Notes: generated from the letters alone by a model not told the origin. Counted from the first letter of the stretch, positions 1 through 17,312 are shown. The stretch is 32,113 bases of DNA from Cryptosporangium minutisporangium (GCF_039536245.1 NZ_BAAAYN010000004.1:1-32113); one strand, 5' to 3'. Numbers and translations: made by a program.

Positions 1-8
1 CGTTTTCA

Positions 9-37
9 AGCCTACCCGATCCGCTGTGCAGTGCCAA
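9..37 (-). promoter_or_regulatory. rrn-type promoter, copy 3 (nearest the left edge)
   Basis: On the minus strand a -35 TTGGCA (32-37) is followed after exactly 17 bases by a -10 TAGGCT (9-14), then GAAAACG. It is nearly identical in layout to the units at 136-164 and 242-271, and all three read toward position 1. Tandem promoters directly after tyrS fit an rRNA operon starting beyond the window. The 16S gene itself is not visible, so the rRNA target is inferred. Confidence 0.6.
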
Positions 38-135
38 ATTCGCGCTGCTTTCCGATCGGGCGCCGGAAAGTACAATTCGGGTTCGCTTCTTCGCCTCTTT
101 CGGAGACGATTTCTGCTCGCCGTTTCGCGTTTTCC

Positions 136-164
136 AGCTTACCGGGTCGGATTCTCAGTGCCAA
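136..164 (-). promoter_or_regulatory. rrn-type promoter, copy 2
   Basis: On the minus strand -35 TTGGCA (159-164), a 17-base spacer, then -10 TAAGCT (136-141), followed by GGAAAACG. The region around the -35 (about 155-185) closely repeats 28-57, including GCAGCGC-type sequence upstream of the -35. The whole promoter unit therefore looks duplicated rather than two chance hexamers. Confidence 0.6.
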
Positions 165-241
165 CTTGGCGCTGCTTATCCGGCCGGGCCCTGCACCGTC
201 GCGAAACCACGCCGTTCAGGCGTTGTTCGTTCGGGCTTTCC

Positions 242-271
242 AGCGTATCCGGTCGATCCCGCGGGTGCCAA
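242..271 (-). promoter_or_regulatory. rrn-type promoter, copy 1 (most upstream)
   Basis: On the minus strand -35 TTGGCA (266-271), an 18-base spacer and -10 TACGCT (242-247), followed by GGAAAG. It is the most diverged of three tandem units, with -35 boxes 107 and 127 bases apart. It lies about 350 bases downstream of the tyrS stop. Confidence 0.5.
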
Positions 272-625
272 ATCGACCCCGCCTCGCCCGGCGCAGCGTC
301 ACCGCCCGCCAGCCACAACCACATGGCTGCCGGTCAGTCCCTCTGCTTTCCCGCGGGCCGTCCACTCCGGCGCTTGCGCCTCCGGCTGGTGTCCGTCTCC
401 CCTGCGGGCCTGATGAAATCTACGCGTCTCGTCGGCCATCCGCAAACCCGTGCGGACGTGGCGGTGGCCACACTTCCGCCGAAGGCGCGAGGGGGCCTGG
501 TGCGGCGAGTAGTGACCGGAGTGAGGACCCCTCCCGCGCCACGACGGAGGAACCGCACGTCACGCGGTCCGCCACCGGCCGCGCCGGACGCGGAAGCGAC
601 CGGCGCGCGCCCGGCACGCGTAGAT
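272..625. other. non-coding spacer between tyrS and the tandem promoters
   Basis: No convincing gene: the reading frames here are arginine/proline-rich shadows without a recognisable family. It holds the region upstream of the promoter array and, next to tyrS, a G+C-rich inverted repeat at 580-607. Confidence 0.5.
580..607 (-). terminator. candidate tyrS terminator hairpin
   Basis: An 8-base perfect inverted repeat (580-587 with 600-607, CGCGCCGG/CCGGCGCG) with a 12-base loop lies 19 bases after the tyrS stop codon. No T-tract follows, so the call rests on position and stem strength only. Confidence 0.35.
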
Positions 626-1916
626 CTAAAGGACCTCGATACCGGAGACGGTGCGCTTGCCGCGGCGGAGCACCAACCACCGGCCGTGGAGCAGGTCTTC
701 CCGGGCGGGAGGCGCCTCGGCGTCGGTGACCTTGACGTTGTTGACGTAGGCGCCGCCCTCGCGGACCGTCCGGCGGGCCTCGGAGAGGCTGCCGGCGAGA
801 CCGGCGGTCTGCAGCAACGCGGCCGCGGAGGGCAGCTCGCCGCTGACCTGGTGCAGTCCGGCCTCGGTGAGCGCGGCGCGGAGGGTCTCCGCGGGGAGCT
901 CACGCAGCTCGCCGCGCCCGAAGAGGGCCTGGCTGGCCGCGAGCACCGCGGACGTCTCCTCCGCGCCGTGGACGAGCGTGGTCATCTCCTCGGCGAGGCG
1001 GCGCTGCGCCAGCCGGGCCGCCGGCCGTTCGGCGACCTGCGTTTCGAGCTCCTCGATCTCCTTGCGGTCGAGGAACGTGAACGTCTTGAGGCGACCGACG
1101 ACGTCCCGGTCGTCGGTGTTGAACCAGAACTGGAACCAGGCGTAGGGGCTGGTGAGGTTCGGGTCGAGCCACACCGAGCCGCCGCCGGTGCTCTTGCCGA
1201 ACTTCTCGCCGTTGGCGTTGGTGAGGAGCGGGAGGGTCAGCGCGTGCGCCTGGCCACCCTCGTTCGCGGTGACCCGGCGGATGTAGTCGAGGCCCGCGGT
1301 GATGTTGCCCCACTGGTCGTTGCCGCCGATCTGGAGGCGGCAGCCCTGGTCGCGGTAGAGCTGGAGGAAGTCGTTGGCCTGCAGCAGCTGGTAGCTGAAC
1401 TCGGTGTAGCTCAGGCCGCCGGAGGAGATACGGGCGGCGACCGACTCGCGCGCGAGCATCTGCGTGACCGGGAAGTGCTTGCCGACGTCGCGCAGGAAGT
1501 CGAGCGCGGAGATCGAGGCGGTCCAGTCCAGGTTGTTCGCGAGCACAGCGGCGTGGGTGACGCGGCCGTCGGCGGTGGTCGAGTCTTCGAAGTCGACGAA
1601 CTTGGCCAGCTGCGGACGGAGCGCCTCGACCAGCTCGCGGACCCGCTCCGGCGTGTTGAGCACACGCTCGGAGGAGCGGCCGCTGGGGTCGCCGATCAGG
1701 CCGGTGGCGCCGCCGGCGAGGACGATCGGCCGGTGGCCGGCCTGCTGGAAACGGCGCAGCGTGAGCAGCGGGACGAGGTGGCCGGCGTGCAGGCTCGCCG
1801 CGGTCGGGTCGAACCCGGCGTAGACCGTGAGCGGGGCGTTGTCGAGGGCGGTGCTCAGGGCCTGTTCGTCGGTGGTCTGGGCGATCAGGCCACGCCAGCG
1901 AAGTTCGTCGAGGAAG

Positions 1917-1924
<8 letters not shown>
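626..1924 (-). CDS. tyrS: tyrosyl-tRNA synthetase
   Basis: Charges tRNA-Tyr with tyrosine in the cytoplasm (class I synthetase, TyrS type 1). The 432-residue protein shows the HIGH-type motif as SLHAGHL near residue 50, the tyrosine-pocket segment with GGNDQWGN, a KMSKS-type motif as KFGKS, and a C-terminal S4 RNA-binding domain ([19 protein letters not shown]). Length is normal for the family. I chose the GTG at 1922-1924 ([12 protein letters not shown]). It overlaps the 3' end of the glycosylase gene by 8 bases, which indicates coupled translation at the end of the arg-mpg transcript. An ATG four codons upstream is possible but adds residues not expected in the family. The downstream tandem promoters suggest that a rRNA operon follows. 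Confidence 0.96.
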
Positions 1925-4599
<2,675 letters not shown>

Positions 4600-4648
4600 C
4601 GTCGGTTGCTCATCGGCTTTCTCGGCATCGATCGGGCGAGCATATCGA

Positions 4649-6791
<2,143 letters not shown>

Positions 6792-6795
<4 letters not shown>

Positions 6796-7714
6796 GAGGC
6801 CGCCTCCGGGCTGGGAACGACCATCGTGCCGAATCCTTCCTCGGTGAAGATCTCCAGGAGCAGGGAGTGGGCCACCCGGCCGTCGATCACGGTCGCCTGG
6901 GGCACACCGCCGCGAACCGCCCGCAGGCACGCCTCCATCTTCGGGATCATGCCCGCCGACAGCGACGGCAGCAGCTTCTCCAGCTCTTCGGTGCCGATCT
7001 GGCTGACCAGTGAGTCGTGGTCGGGCCAGCGCGTGTAGAGGCCCTCGACGTCGGTGAGGACCACGAGCTTCTGCGCGCCGAGCGCCACCGCGATCGCGGA
7101 GGCGGCGGTGTCGGCGTTGAGGTTGTGCACCTGGCCGTCGGCGTCCGGCGCCACGGTGGAGATGACCGGAATCCGTCCGGACTCGATCAGGTCCCACACC
7201 GCGGCGGGGTTGACGGTGGCCACGTCACCGACGAGGCCGACGTCCACTTCCTCGCCGTCCACGGTCGCCGACCGCCGGGTGGCGGTGAGGAGATGGGCGT
7301 CCTCGCCGGACATGCCGACCGCGAACGGCCCGTGTTCGTTGATCAGGCCGACGAGCTCCCGGCCGACCTGCCCGACGAGCACCATCCGGACGACGTCCAT
7401 CGTCTCCGGCGTGGTGACGCGGAAGCCGCCGCGGAACTCGCTGTCGATCCCCAACCGGCCGAGCATCGACGAGATCTGCGGCCCGCCACCGTGGACCACG
7501 ACGGGGCGGGCACCGGCGTACCGCAGGAACACCATGTCGGCCGCGAACGCCCGCTTGAGGGCGTCGTCGGTCATGGCATGACCGCCGTACTTGACGACGA
7601 CGACCGCCCCGTTGAACCGCTTGAGCCACGGCAACGCCTCGATGAGGACCCTCGCCTTGCGCTGCGCGGCCTCGATGTCGCGTGCGGAGAGCATCTGATC
7701 GTGGGTCGTCGAGC

Positions 7715-7718
<4 letters not shown>
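6792..7718 (-). CDS. argB: acetylglutamate kinase
   Basis: Phosphorylates N-acetylglutamate with ATP, normally the feedback-controlled step. The 308-residue product has the nucleotide loop [10 protein letters not shown], the substrate loop VHGGGPQ, and a [16 protein letters not shown] segment. Before the kinase core lies a helix-like stretch ([20 protein letters not shown]), which is the N-terminal helix of arginine-inhibited hexameric enzymes, so feedback inhibition by arginine is likely (family knowledge). The GTG start (7716-7718) forms a GTGA overlap with argJ. An internal ATG ten codons in is a weaker alternative. Confidence 0.97.
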
Positions 7719-9912
<2,194 letters not shown>

Positions 9913-9913
9913 C

Positions 9914-9950
9914 TACGTATGAGTATGCACGTCGTCGGATTCCTATGCAA
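9914..9950 (-). promoter_or_regulatory. argC promoter with overlapping ARG-box-like operator
   Basis: On the minus strand -35 TTGCAT (9945-9950), a 17-base spacer and -10 CATACT (9922-9927), about 30 bases before the argC start. Imperfect palindromic TGCAT/ATGCA sequence covers both hexamers: TGCATActcATACGTA on the minus strand at about 9914-9929, and TTGCATAGGAATCC at 9937-9950. Two adjacent A+T-rich boxes at an arg promoter are what ArgR binds. The repressor gene lies in the operon. The box assignment is by eye. Confidence 0.5.
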
Positions 9951-10039
9951 CCGCGATCGCGGTCACGGGGTGCGATGAAGCCGCCACTATGTACTCTGTG
10001 CTCGACCCCTTCGCGGTCGATCCATAGTCGAGGTGCCCC

Positions 10040-10522
10040 ATGACCGCACATCCTCCACCGGGCAATCAGCACTCACGACCTAAGCGCAAAGTCGCCATTA
10101 TTGTTCTGTTGACCTTCTGCCTGGTTCTTTCAGTGCCGTGTTGCGGCGGAGCCGCCTACTTCGCATGGCAAGCATGGAAGACCGGAGCCGACTCCCCCGA
10201 TGCAGCGGTAACCGAATTTTTTCAAGGGCTCAAATACAATGACCTCGACCGTTTTGAGAATAGCCTTTGCAGCGAAGACCGCGCTTCCGCGGACAAGCTA
10301 TTGACGGGCTTTAACGAAAGTCTCAAAGATAGTGGATTTGAGCTCCAAGGAATAACCTGGGAGCGGCCGTCGATAGTTGAATCCGACAACGCCAGTAAGA
10401 TTGAATACACCATGACTACATCACGCGACGGACGACGTTACAAGATTCAACGCCTGACGACTATGAAATCAGTTGAAGAACGCGGATGGCGTGTTTGTGA
10501 TGTGGGCACGCTCGGATTGTGA
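10040..10522 (+). CDS. uncharacterised single-pass membrane protein, AT-rich gene
   Basis: I recognise no specific family. The 160-residue product has a basic proline-rich start, one membrane segment (about residues 18-45, VAIIVLLTFCLVLSVPCC), then an extracytoplasmic domain of about 110 residues. That domain begins SPDAAVTEFFQGLKYNDLDRF and ends in GWRVCDVGTLGL, a layout common in NTF2-like/DUF4878-type lipid-anchored or membrane-anchored actinobacterial proteins (inference). The double Cys after the membrane segment is not a good lipobox. Start ATG with GAGGTG a few bases upstream. Base composition is unlike its neighbours: 10201-10260 has 26 G+C of 60, against about 70% around it. It reads opposite to the arg and phe operons on both sides, which suggests later insertion. 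Confidence 0.8.
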   Translation: MTAHPPPGNQHSRPKRKVAIIVLLTFCLVLSVPCCGGAAYFAWQAWKTGADSPDAAVTEFFQGLKYNDLDRFENSLCSEDRASADKLLTGFNESLKDSGFELQGITWERPSIVESDNASKIEYTMTTSRDGRRYKIQRLTTMKSVEERGWRVCDVGTLGL

Positions 10523-10546
10523 CCTACCGCCGGATCGAACACAGAT

Positions 10547-10581
10547 ACTCCCGCTCTGTCAACGGCGACCAAAGCGGGAGT
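10547..10581. terminator. bidirectional terminator-like hairpin
   Basis: A 9-base perfect inverted repeat, ACTCCCGCT (10547-10555) with AGCGGGAGT (10573-10581), and a 17-base loop. It lies between the convergent ends of the AT-rich membrane gene and pheT, the expected place for a shared terminator. No strong T-tract. Confidence 0.5.
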
Positions 10582-10610
10582 GCTACCTGGGTATAAATTT
10601 CCCTACGCTA

Positions 10611-13105
10611 CTACCGAAGCCGGGCGCTCAATCGCGCCTCCGCTACAGCTATAGCGGCGTCGCGGGCGGTGGTGGCTTCTTCGACGGTTAGCGTTCGATC
10701 GGGCGCCCGGAACGTCAGCGCGAATGCGAGCGACTTGCGGCCTTCGCCCACCTGCGCCCCGGTATAAACGTCGAACAACCGCAACGACTCCAGCAGCGGC
10801 CCCGCACCCTCGGCGAGTGCCTGCTGCACCTCCGCCGACGGTACCGACTCGCCGACGACGAGTGCGACGTCCAACAGCGCCGGAGGGAACGGCGCGATCA
10901 CCGGCGCGGTCGGCACCACTGCCGCCGGGAACGCGTCCAGATCGAGCTCCATCGCCGCCGTGCGGGCAGGCAGCTCGAGCGCCGCGACGACGCGCGGGTG
11001 CAACTCGCCCGCGTGCCCGACCACTCGGCCCTCGACCACTAGCGCAGCGCACCGCCCCGGGTGCCACGGCGCCAGCTCTCCGCGCCGCACGTCCAGCGAC
11101 ACTCCGGCCGCCGCGGCGACGACCCGCGCCGCCTCGACCGCGTCGGCCCAGCCCGCGGCGCGCCCGGGACCCCACCATCCGGCGGGGTCCCGATCACCGG
11201 CCAGCACCACGGCCACGTGCCGCGGCTGCGCGGGCACGGCCGCGAACAGCGCCTTGAGCTCCTCGTCGGTCGGCCGCCGGTCGACGCCGAGCCTCGGCGC
11301 CGGAGCCGCCCCGCGCTGTGGCTGGAAGACCAGGCCCAGCTCGAACAGCGACACGTCCCGCTGGCCGCGGCCGATGTTGCGCTGAACGGCCTTGAGCAAG
11401 CCGGGCAGCAAGCTGGTGCGCATCTCCGGCTCGGTGTCCGACAGGGGGTTCGCCAGCCGGGCCGCGTTTCGGCGCGGATCGTCGGCGTCCAGCCCGAACG
11501 CGTCGTGCACCGTGGGCGAGACGAACGGGTAGCTGAGCACCTCGACGAAACCGGCCTCGGCCAGCGCCCGCGCGACCGACCGCCGACGGCGCTGGTCGTC
11601 GGTGAGGCCAGAGCTGGACGGCGTGGGCGGCAGCACCGACGGGATGGTGTCGTACCCCTCGAGCCGCGCGACCTCCTCCACCAGGTCGATCGGATCGGTG
11701 AGGTCGGGACGCCAGCTCGACGGCAGCACCCAGAGTTCGTCCTCCTCGGCGCTGGTCACCGTGCAGCCGACGTCACGCAGCCGCTTCTCGACCGTGTTCC
11801 GCGAGTACTCGACGCCGATGACCCGCGACGCCAGGCCGACCGGCAGCCGGATCGGCTCGGTCGCGACCCGGGCGTCCAGGTCGAGGACGTTCGGATCCGC
11901 CACCGCGCCGCCGTACTCCACGAGCAGCCGCACGGCCGCCTCGGCCGCGACCGCGGTCATCTCCGGGTCGACACCGCGCTCGAACCGCTTCGACGCCTCG
12001 CTCGGCAGTTTGTGCCGGCGGGCGGTGCGGGCGACCGAGACGGGGTCCCAGTGGGCCGCTTCGATCAGGACGTCCGTGGTGTCGTCGTTGATCTCGGTGG
12101 TGGCGCCACCCATGACCGCGGCCAGCCCGATCGGGCCGGTGTCGTCGGTGATCAGCAGGTCTTCCGGGTCGACGGCCCGGTCGGCTCCGTCCAGGGTGGT
12201 GACCCGCTCGCCGGGCCGGGCACGCCGAACGACGATCGGGCCGGTGAGCCGCGCCCGGTCGAACGCGTGCATCGGCTGGCCCAGCTCGAGCATCAGATAG
12301 TTCGTGACGTCGACCGCGAGCGAGATCGAGCGGACACCGGCGGCCTGCAGCCGCCGCTTCATCCACAGCGGCGAGGGCGCCGCCGGGTTCAAGCCGCGCA
12401 CCGCGCGGGCGTAGAACCGGTCACAGCCGACCGTGTCCTCCACGACGACCGGATACGGCGGCTCGTCGGTGACGGCCGACACAGTGACCAGCGACGCCGG
12501 GTCGCGGAACGGTACGTCCAGCGAGTGGCCGAGTTCCCGCGCCAGCCCGCGCACCGAGAAGCAGTAACCCCGGTCCGGGGTGATCGCCAGCTCGAAGACC
12601 ACGTCGTCGAGCCCGAGCAGCGGCATCGCGTCGCTGCCGGGGCCCACATCGGTGGGGAGCTCGGCGGCCGAGAACGCGAGGATTCCACTGTGGTCGTCAC
12701 TGATGCCGAGCTCACGGCCGGAGCAGATCATCCCGTCGGAGACGTGCCCGTAGGCCTTCCGGGCGGCGATCGCGAAATCGCCCGGCAGCACCGCGCCGGG
12801 CAGCGCCGCAGCGACGTACTCAGCGGTGGCCACGTTGGGCGCACCGCAGACGATGCCGCGGCTCCCCTCGTCGCCGTTGAGTTCGGGACCGACGTCGACC
12901 CGGCAGTACCAGATCGGCTTCTTGAAGCCGGTCAGTTCCTCGGCGCTCAGCACCCGGCCGATCACCAGCGGACCGGACAGCCCTTCGCCCGGCCGGTGCA
13001 CGGCCTCCACCTCGAGACCGGCGCGGACGAACGCGGTGTCGATCTCCTCGACGGTGCGGCCGCTGAGGTCGAGGTACTCGCCGAGCCAAGACAGCGCGAC
13101 GCGCA

Positions 13106-13106
<1 letters not shown>
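10611..13106 (-). CDS. pheT: phenylalanyl-tRNA synthetase beta subunit
   Basis: Large subunit of the (alpha-beta)2 PheRS that charges tRNA-Phe, carrying the B3/B4 editing site. The 831 residues follow the standard layout: N-terminal MRVALSWLGEYLDL, tRNA-binding EMAP-like domain (about 40-155), B3/B4 editing domain (about 210-380), B5 domain (about 405-480), catalytic-like core (about 485-690, with SLLPGLLKAVQRN), and C-terminal ferredoxin-like anticodon-binding domain (about 735-831). The ATG overlaps the pheS stop by one base (TGATG), so the subunits are translated in balance. It ends the infC-to-pheT cluster. Confidence 0.98.
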
Positions 13107-14480
<1,374 letters not shown>

Positions 14481-15350
14481 TCACTGCCCCGCACGGCGCT
14501 GCGCGCGGGCGGACGCGTAGAGACACACCGCCGCCGCGGCGGCCAGGTTGAGGCTCTCCGCGCGCCCGTGGATCGGGATCCGCACCCGCGCATCCGCCAG
14601 CTCCGCGAGCGACTCCGGCAACCCGCGCGCCTCGTTACCGAACACCCAGGCGGTCGGCTTGCCCAGCGCTCCGGCGTCCGCCAAATCGTCGAGATCGGCC
14701 TCGCCGTACCCATCGGCTGCGAGCACCTGCAGACCAGCCTCGCGCAGCGAGGCCACCGCGGCCTCGGCGGGAGCCCCACGCACGACCGGCGGATGGAACA
14801 GGCTCCCGGCCGACGCCCGGACACACTTCCCGTTGTACGGGTCGACGCTGCCGTCGGTGAAGACGACGCCGCCTGCGCCGGCCGCGTCCGCGGTGCGCAG
14901 CACGGTCCCGGCGTTACCGGGGTCCTGGATCTCGGCGAGCACCGCGACCAGTCGCGGCGCCGCCGCCGAGACCACGGACAGCGGCACGTCGAGGAACGAA
15001 CACACCGCCACCAGCCCTTGCGGACTCACGGTTTCGGACAGGCCGGCCATGCCCGCCTCGTCCACCGGTATCACCGGCACCCGCGCGGACGCCACCAGCT
15101 CCGCGTAGCGCGCCAGCGCGGACGGCGTCCCCAAGAGCAGGGACGGTGCGCCCGGCGCGTCCGGAGCCAGGGCGAGGGCCTCGCGGACCGCCTGCGGCCC
15201 CTCGGCCAGGAACCGACGCTCGTCGTCGCGCCGGGGGCGACGCGTCAGGCGCCGCGCAGCAGCGACCCGAGGAGTCCGGCCGCTCGCGAGCGGCGGATCC
15301 TCGGGTCGCGATGCCCCGGACGAGCGGGGCCGAGCGGAGGAGCTGGTCAG
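14481..15350 (-). CDS. SpoU/TrmH-family RNA 2'-O-methyltransferase, probable CTG start
   Basis: SPOUT (knotted) SAM-dependent methyltransferase, expected to methylate a ribose in rRNA. All three family motifs are present: [31 protein letters not shown], and [18 protein letters not shown]. The N-terminal substrate-binding part begins with [13 protein letters not shown] and [13 protein letters not shown]. No ATG, GTG or TTG lies in frame between residue 70 of an Arg-rich shadow inside rplT and the conserved domain. The best start is CTG at 15348-15350, overlapping the rplT stop as CTGA, with GAGGA 6 bases upstream. This gives 289 residues. Directly following rplT, it belongs to the infC operon, as in other actinobacteria. 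The exact target nucleotide is unknown. Confidence 0.9.
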   Translation of the reverse strand: MTSSSARPRSSGASRPEDPPLASGRTPRVAAARRLTRRPRRDDERRFLAEGPQAVREALALAPDAPGAPSLLLGTPSALARYAELVASARVPVIPVDEAGMAGLSETVSPQGLVAVCSFLDVPLSVVSAAAPRLVAVLAEIQDPGNAGTVLRTADAAGAGGVVFTDGSVDPYNGKCVRASAGSLFHPPVVRGAPAEAAVASLREAGLQVLAADGYGEADLDDLADAGALGKPTAWVFGNEARGLPESLAELADARVRIPIHGRAESLNLAAAAAVCLYASARAQRRAGQ

Positions 15351-15736
15351 GCCGCGTCCTCGCGCGGAGCCGACGTGTCCTCGGGGAGCGCGTTCTTCGC
15401 CACGGCGACCAGCGCCGCGAACGCGGCGGCGTCGTTGACGGCGAGGTCGGCGAGGACCTTGCGGTCGACCTCGATCTCGGCGAGGCGGAGACCCTGAACG
15501 AAGCGGTTGTAGGTCAGGCCGTTGGCCCGGGCCGCAGCGTTGATACGGGTGATCCACAGCTGCCGGAAGTCACCCTTGCGCGCCTTGCGGTCGCGGTAGG
15601 AGTAGGTCGCGGAGTGGAGGAGCTGCTCCTTGGCCTTGCGGTAGAGCCGCGAGCGCTGGCCGCGGTAACCCTTCGCGGCCTCGAGGGTGGTCCGGCGCTT
15701 CTTCTGGGCATTGACCGCCCGCTTCACGCGTGCCAC
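15347..15736 (-). CDS. rplT: 50S ribosomal protein L20
   Basis: Early-assembly 23S rRNA-binding protein. The 129-residue product carries the conserved [20 protein letters not shown] opening, [20 protein letters not shown], and [20 protein letters not shown]. Its acidic tail ([14 protein letters not shown]) is slightly longer than in many bacteria. It lies 97 bases downstream of rpmI. Its stop codon overlaps the probable CTG start of the methyltransferase. Confidence 0.98.
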   Translation of the reverse strand: MARVKRAVNAQKKRRTTLEAAKGYRGQRSRLYRKAKEQLLHSATYSYRDRKARKGDFRQLWITRINAAARANGLTYNRFVQGLRLAEIEVDRKVLADLAVNDAAAFAALVAVAKNALPEDTSAPREDAA

Positions 15737-15833
15737 GGGTACACCTGTCCTTCTTGCGGTCGTCGTCCGGGCCCCGGTTTCGGGCGGCGACGATCAGTGG
15801 TCATCGGGAAAGTACTGCGAGCCTGCGGGCGAG

Positions 15834-16028
15834 TCAGATACCGAGCAGGCGCTTGATGCGCTTGGTCTCGGTCGGCGCGAAGTCGGTCGTGCCGTCCAGC
15901 CGCCGGGTCCGGGTGCTGGACTTGTGCTCCAGCAGGTGACGGCGGTTCGCCTTCTGGCGACGCAGCTTGCCGGTACCGGTCAGCTTCACGCGCTTGGCGG
16001 TGCCCTTGTGGGTCTTGTTCTTCGGCAT
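15834..16028 (-). CDS. rpmI: 50S ribosomal protein L35
   Basis: Small basic ribosomal protein of 64 residues, [20 protein letters not shown] then [17 protein letters not shown], full length for the family. It sits between infC and rplT in the conserved order. The spacer from infC holds a hairpin (16068-16098). Confidence 0.98.
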   Translation of the reverse strand: MPKNKTHKGTAKRVKLTGTGKLRRQKANRRHLLEHKSSTRTRRLDGTTDFAPTETKRIKRLLGI

Positions 16029-16067
16029 CAGTTTCCCTTATTCGTGTACGTGCTCCAGGCGTACCGG

Positions 16068-16098
16068 GGCGCGGCGCCCGACCTCCGGGTGCCGCGCC
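16068..16098 (-). other. infC-rpmI intergenic hairpin
   Basis: An 8-base perfect inverted repeat, GGCGCGGC (16068-16075) with GCCGCGCC (16091-16098), and a 15-base loop in the 82-base spacer between infC and rpmI. It could be a processing or partial-termination element that sets the IF3 to ribosomal protein ratio. No T-tract follows. Function is inferred from position only. Confidence 0.35.
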
Positions 16099-16110
16099 GC
16101 CCGTTACGCG

Positions 16111-16686
16111 TCAGACGTCCGCGGGGGCGTCTGTCTCTGCCTCTTCCCCCGAGCCACGCTGGCCGGCGGTCTTCAAAGCTCGGTGCGGGGCCATCACCAT
16201 GATCATGTTGCGGCCGTCCTGGCGGGGCGACGACTCGACGAAGCCGAGTTCGGTCACCTCGTCGGCGAGCCGCTTCAGGAGCCGGAAACCCAGCTCGGGA
16301 CGACTCTGCTCACGGCCACGGAACATGATCGTGATCTTGACCTTGTCGCCGGCCTTGAGGAAGCGCACGACGTGACCCTTCTTGGTCTCGTAGTCGTGCG
16401 GGTCGATCTTCGGCCGAAGCTTCATTTCCTTGATCACGGTGAGGCTCTGGTTACGCCGCGCCTCCCGTGCTTTCTGCGCGCTCTCGTACTTGAACTTGCC
16501 GTAGTCCATGAGCTTGCAGACGGGCGGTCGCGCGGTCGGCGCGACCTCGACCAGATCCAAGTCGGTGTCCTGGGCGAGGCGCAGGGCCTCGGCAACCGGA
16601 ACGATGCCGACCTGCTCCCCTTCCGGACCGACGAGACGTACCTCGCGGGCACGGATCTGATCGTTCACACGCAGCTCTACGCTGAT
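16111..16686 (-). CDS. infC: translation initiation factor IF-3, probable AUC start
   Basis: Binds the 30S subunit, blocks premature 50S joining and rejects non-canonical start codons. The protein shows [20 protein letters not shown], then [15 protein letters not shown], and the C-domain [18 protein letters not shown], with an acidic tail. A GTG at 16666-16668 opens directly at VNDQIR, but the strong ribosome site AGGAGG (16691-16696) lies 4 bases before an in-frame ATC (16684-16686). That start gives [12 protein letters not shown], equivalent to the usual xxxEPRINDRIR beginning, and 191 residues. infC genes are known for AUU/AUC starts that let IF3 repress its own synthesis, so I take the ATC. 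Confidence 0.93.
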   Translation of the reverse strand: MSVELRVNDQIRAREVRLVGPEGEQVGIVPVAEALRLAQDTDLDLVEVAPTARPPVCKLMDYGKFKYESAQKAREARRNQSLTVIKEMKLRPKIDPHDYETKKGHVVRFLKAGDKVKITIMFRGREQSRPELGFRLLKRLADEVTELGFVESSPRQDGRNMIMVMAPHRALKTAGQRGSGEEAETDAPADV

Positions 16687-16828
16687 GGGACCTCCTCGGA
16701 CGTACTTCTAGTCTGTGACCATGCCCGGTGGAGCCCCACAGCACGAAAGGCCCCAGCGCACGCTGGGGCCCACTCGACCGGTCGACGACGTGCGTTAACA
16801 CGTCGCTCCGGCGGCTGCTGCCGCCGGA
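16687..16828 (-). promoter_or_regulatory. structured infC leader with three tandem hairpins
   Basis: Three perfect inverted repeats occur in a row in the infC 5' leader. In transcription order they are: 16807-16828 (9-base stem TCCGGCGGC/GCCGCCGGA, loop 4), 16786-16805 (7-base stem CGACGTG/CACGTCG, loop 6), and 16749-16770 (10-base stem GGCCCCAGCG/CGCTGGGGCC, loop 2). The last is followed by TTTCGTGCTG in the message, like an intrinsic terminator. It sits 60 bases before the start, where attenuation of the infC-rpmI-rplT operon would act. No sequence resemblance to the Firmicute L20 leader was established. Confidence 0.45.
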
Positions 16829-16929
16829 GACCGGACCCTGCCGCCTCTCGGCTGCTCGGGTGGGAGCGGGGCTCCTCTTGGCTGCCACCCGCTGCGCGGA
16901 CGGCTGGTCGTTCTGCCAGGGTACCAGGC

Positions 16930-17310
16930 ATGACCGCACAACACCCAACGAGCGAATCCCATTCCGCCGCGGAGGACGCTCTCGACGCCGACGTCCGCGA
17001 TCTCGCCGAAATTCCCTCGGTCGAGGTGATCAGCCGCGCTGCCGTGATGCTGATGAGCGCCGCCGCGGAGCGGCTCGGCCTCGCGTCCGACGATCCGGAC
17101 ACCTCGCCCCACCGCGACCTCGACGAGGCCCGCCGCCTGATCACGGCCCTCGCCGGCCTCGTCACCTCCTCCGTCGAGTACCTCGGCGCCCACGCCGCGC
17201 CGCTGCGCGACGGCCTGTCCAGCCTGCAGCGCGCGTTCCGCGAGTCGTCGGTCATCCCCGACCCGCCCGGGCAGGGCCCGGGCGAGAAGCTGACCGGCCC
17301 GGTGTACTGA
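16930..17310 (+). CDS. DUF1844 family protein
   Basis: A 126-residue cytoplasmic protein of unknown function, divergent from infC. It has the DUF1844 core: DLAEIPSVEVISRAAVMLMS, then AAERLGLA, DLDEARRLITALAGLV, and PLRDGLSSLQRAFRE. The two ends are polar and probably flexible. Start ATG at 16930 has only a weak AGG upstream. The shared 240-base upstream region must carry both its promoter and that of the infC operon. Its place next to infC suggests, but does not prove, a link to translation. Confidence 0.85.
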   Translation: MTAQHPTSESHSAAEDALDADVRDLAEIPSVEVISRAAVMLMSAAAERLGLASDDPDTSPHRDLDEARRLITALAGLVTSSVEYLGAHAAPLRDGLSSLQRAFRESSVIPDPPGQGPGEKLTGPVY

Positions 17311-17312
17311 GA

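Noticed and set aside
16687-16828. Firmicute-type L20 leader
   Set aside because: I cannot match its structure or sequence; only tandem hairpins are seen.
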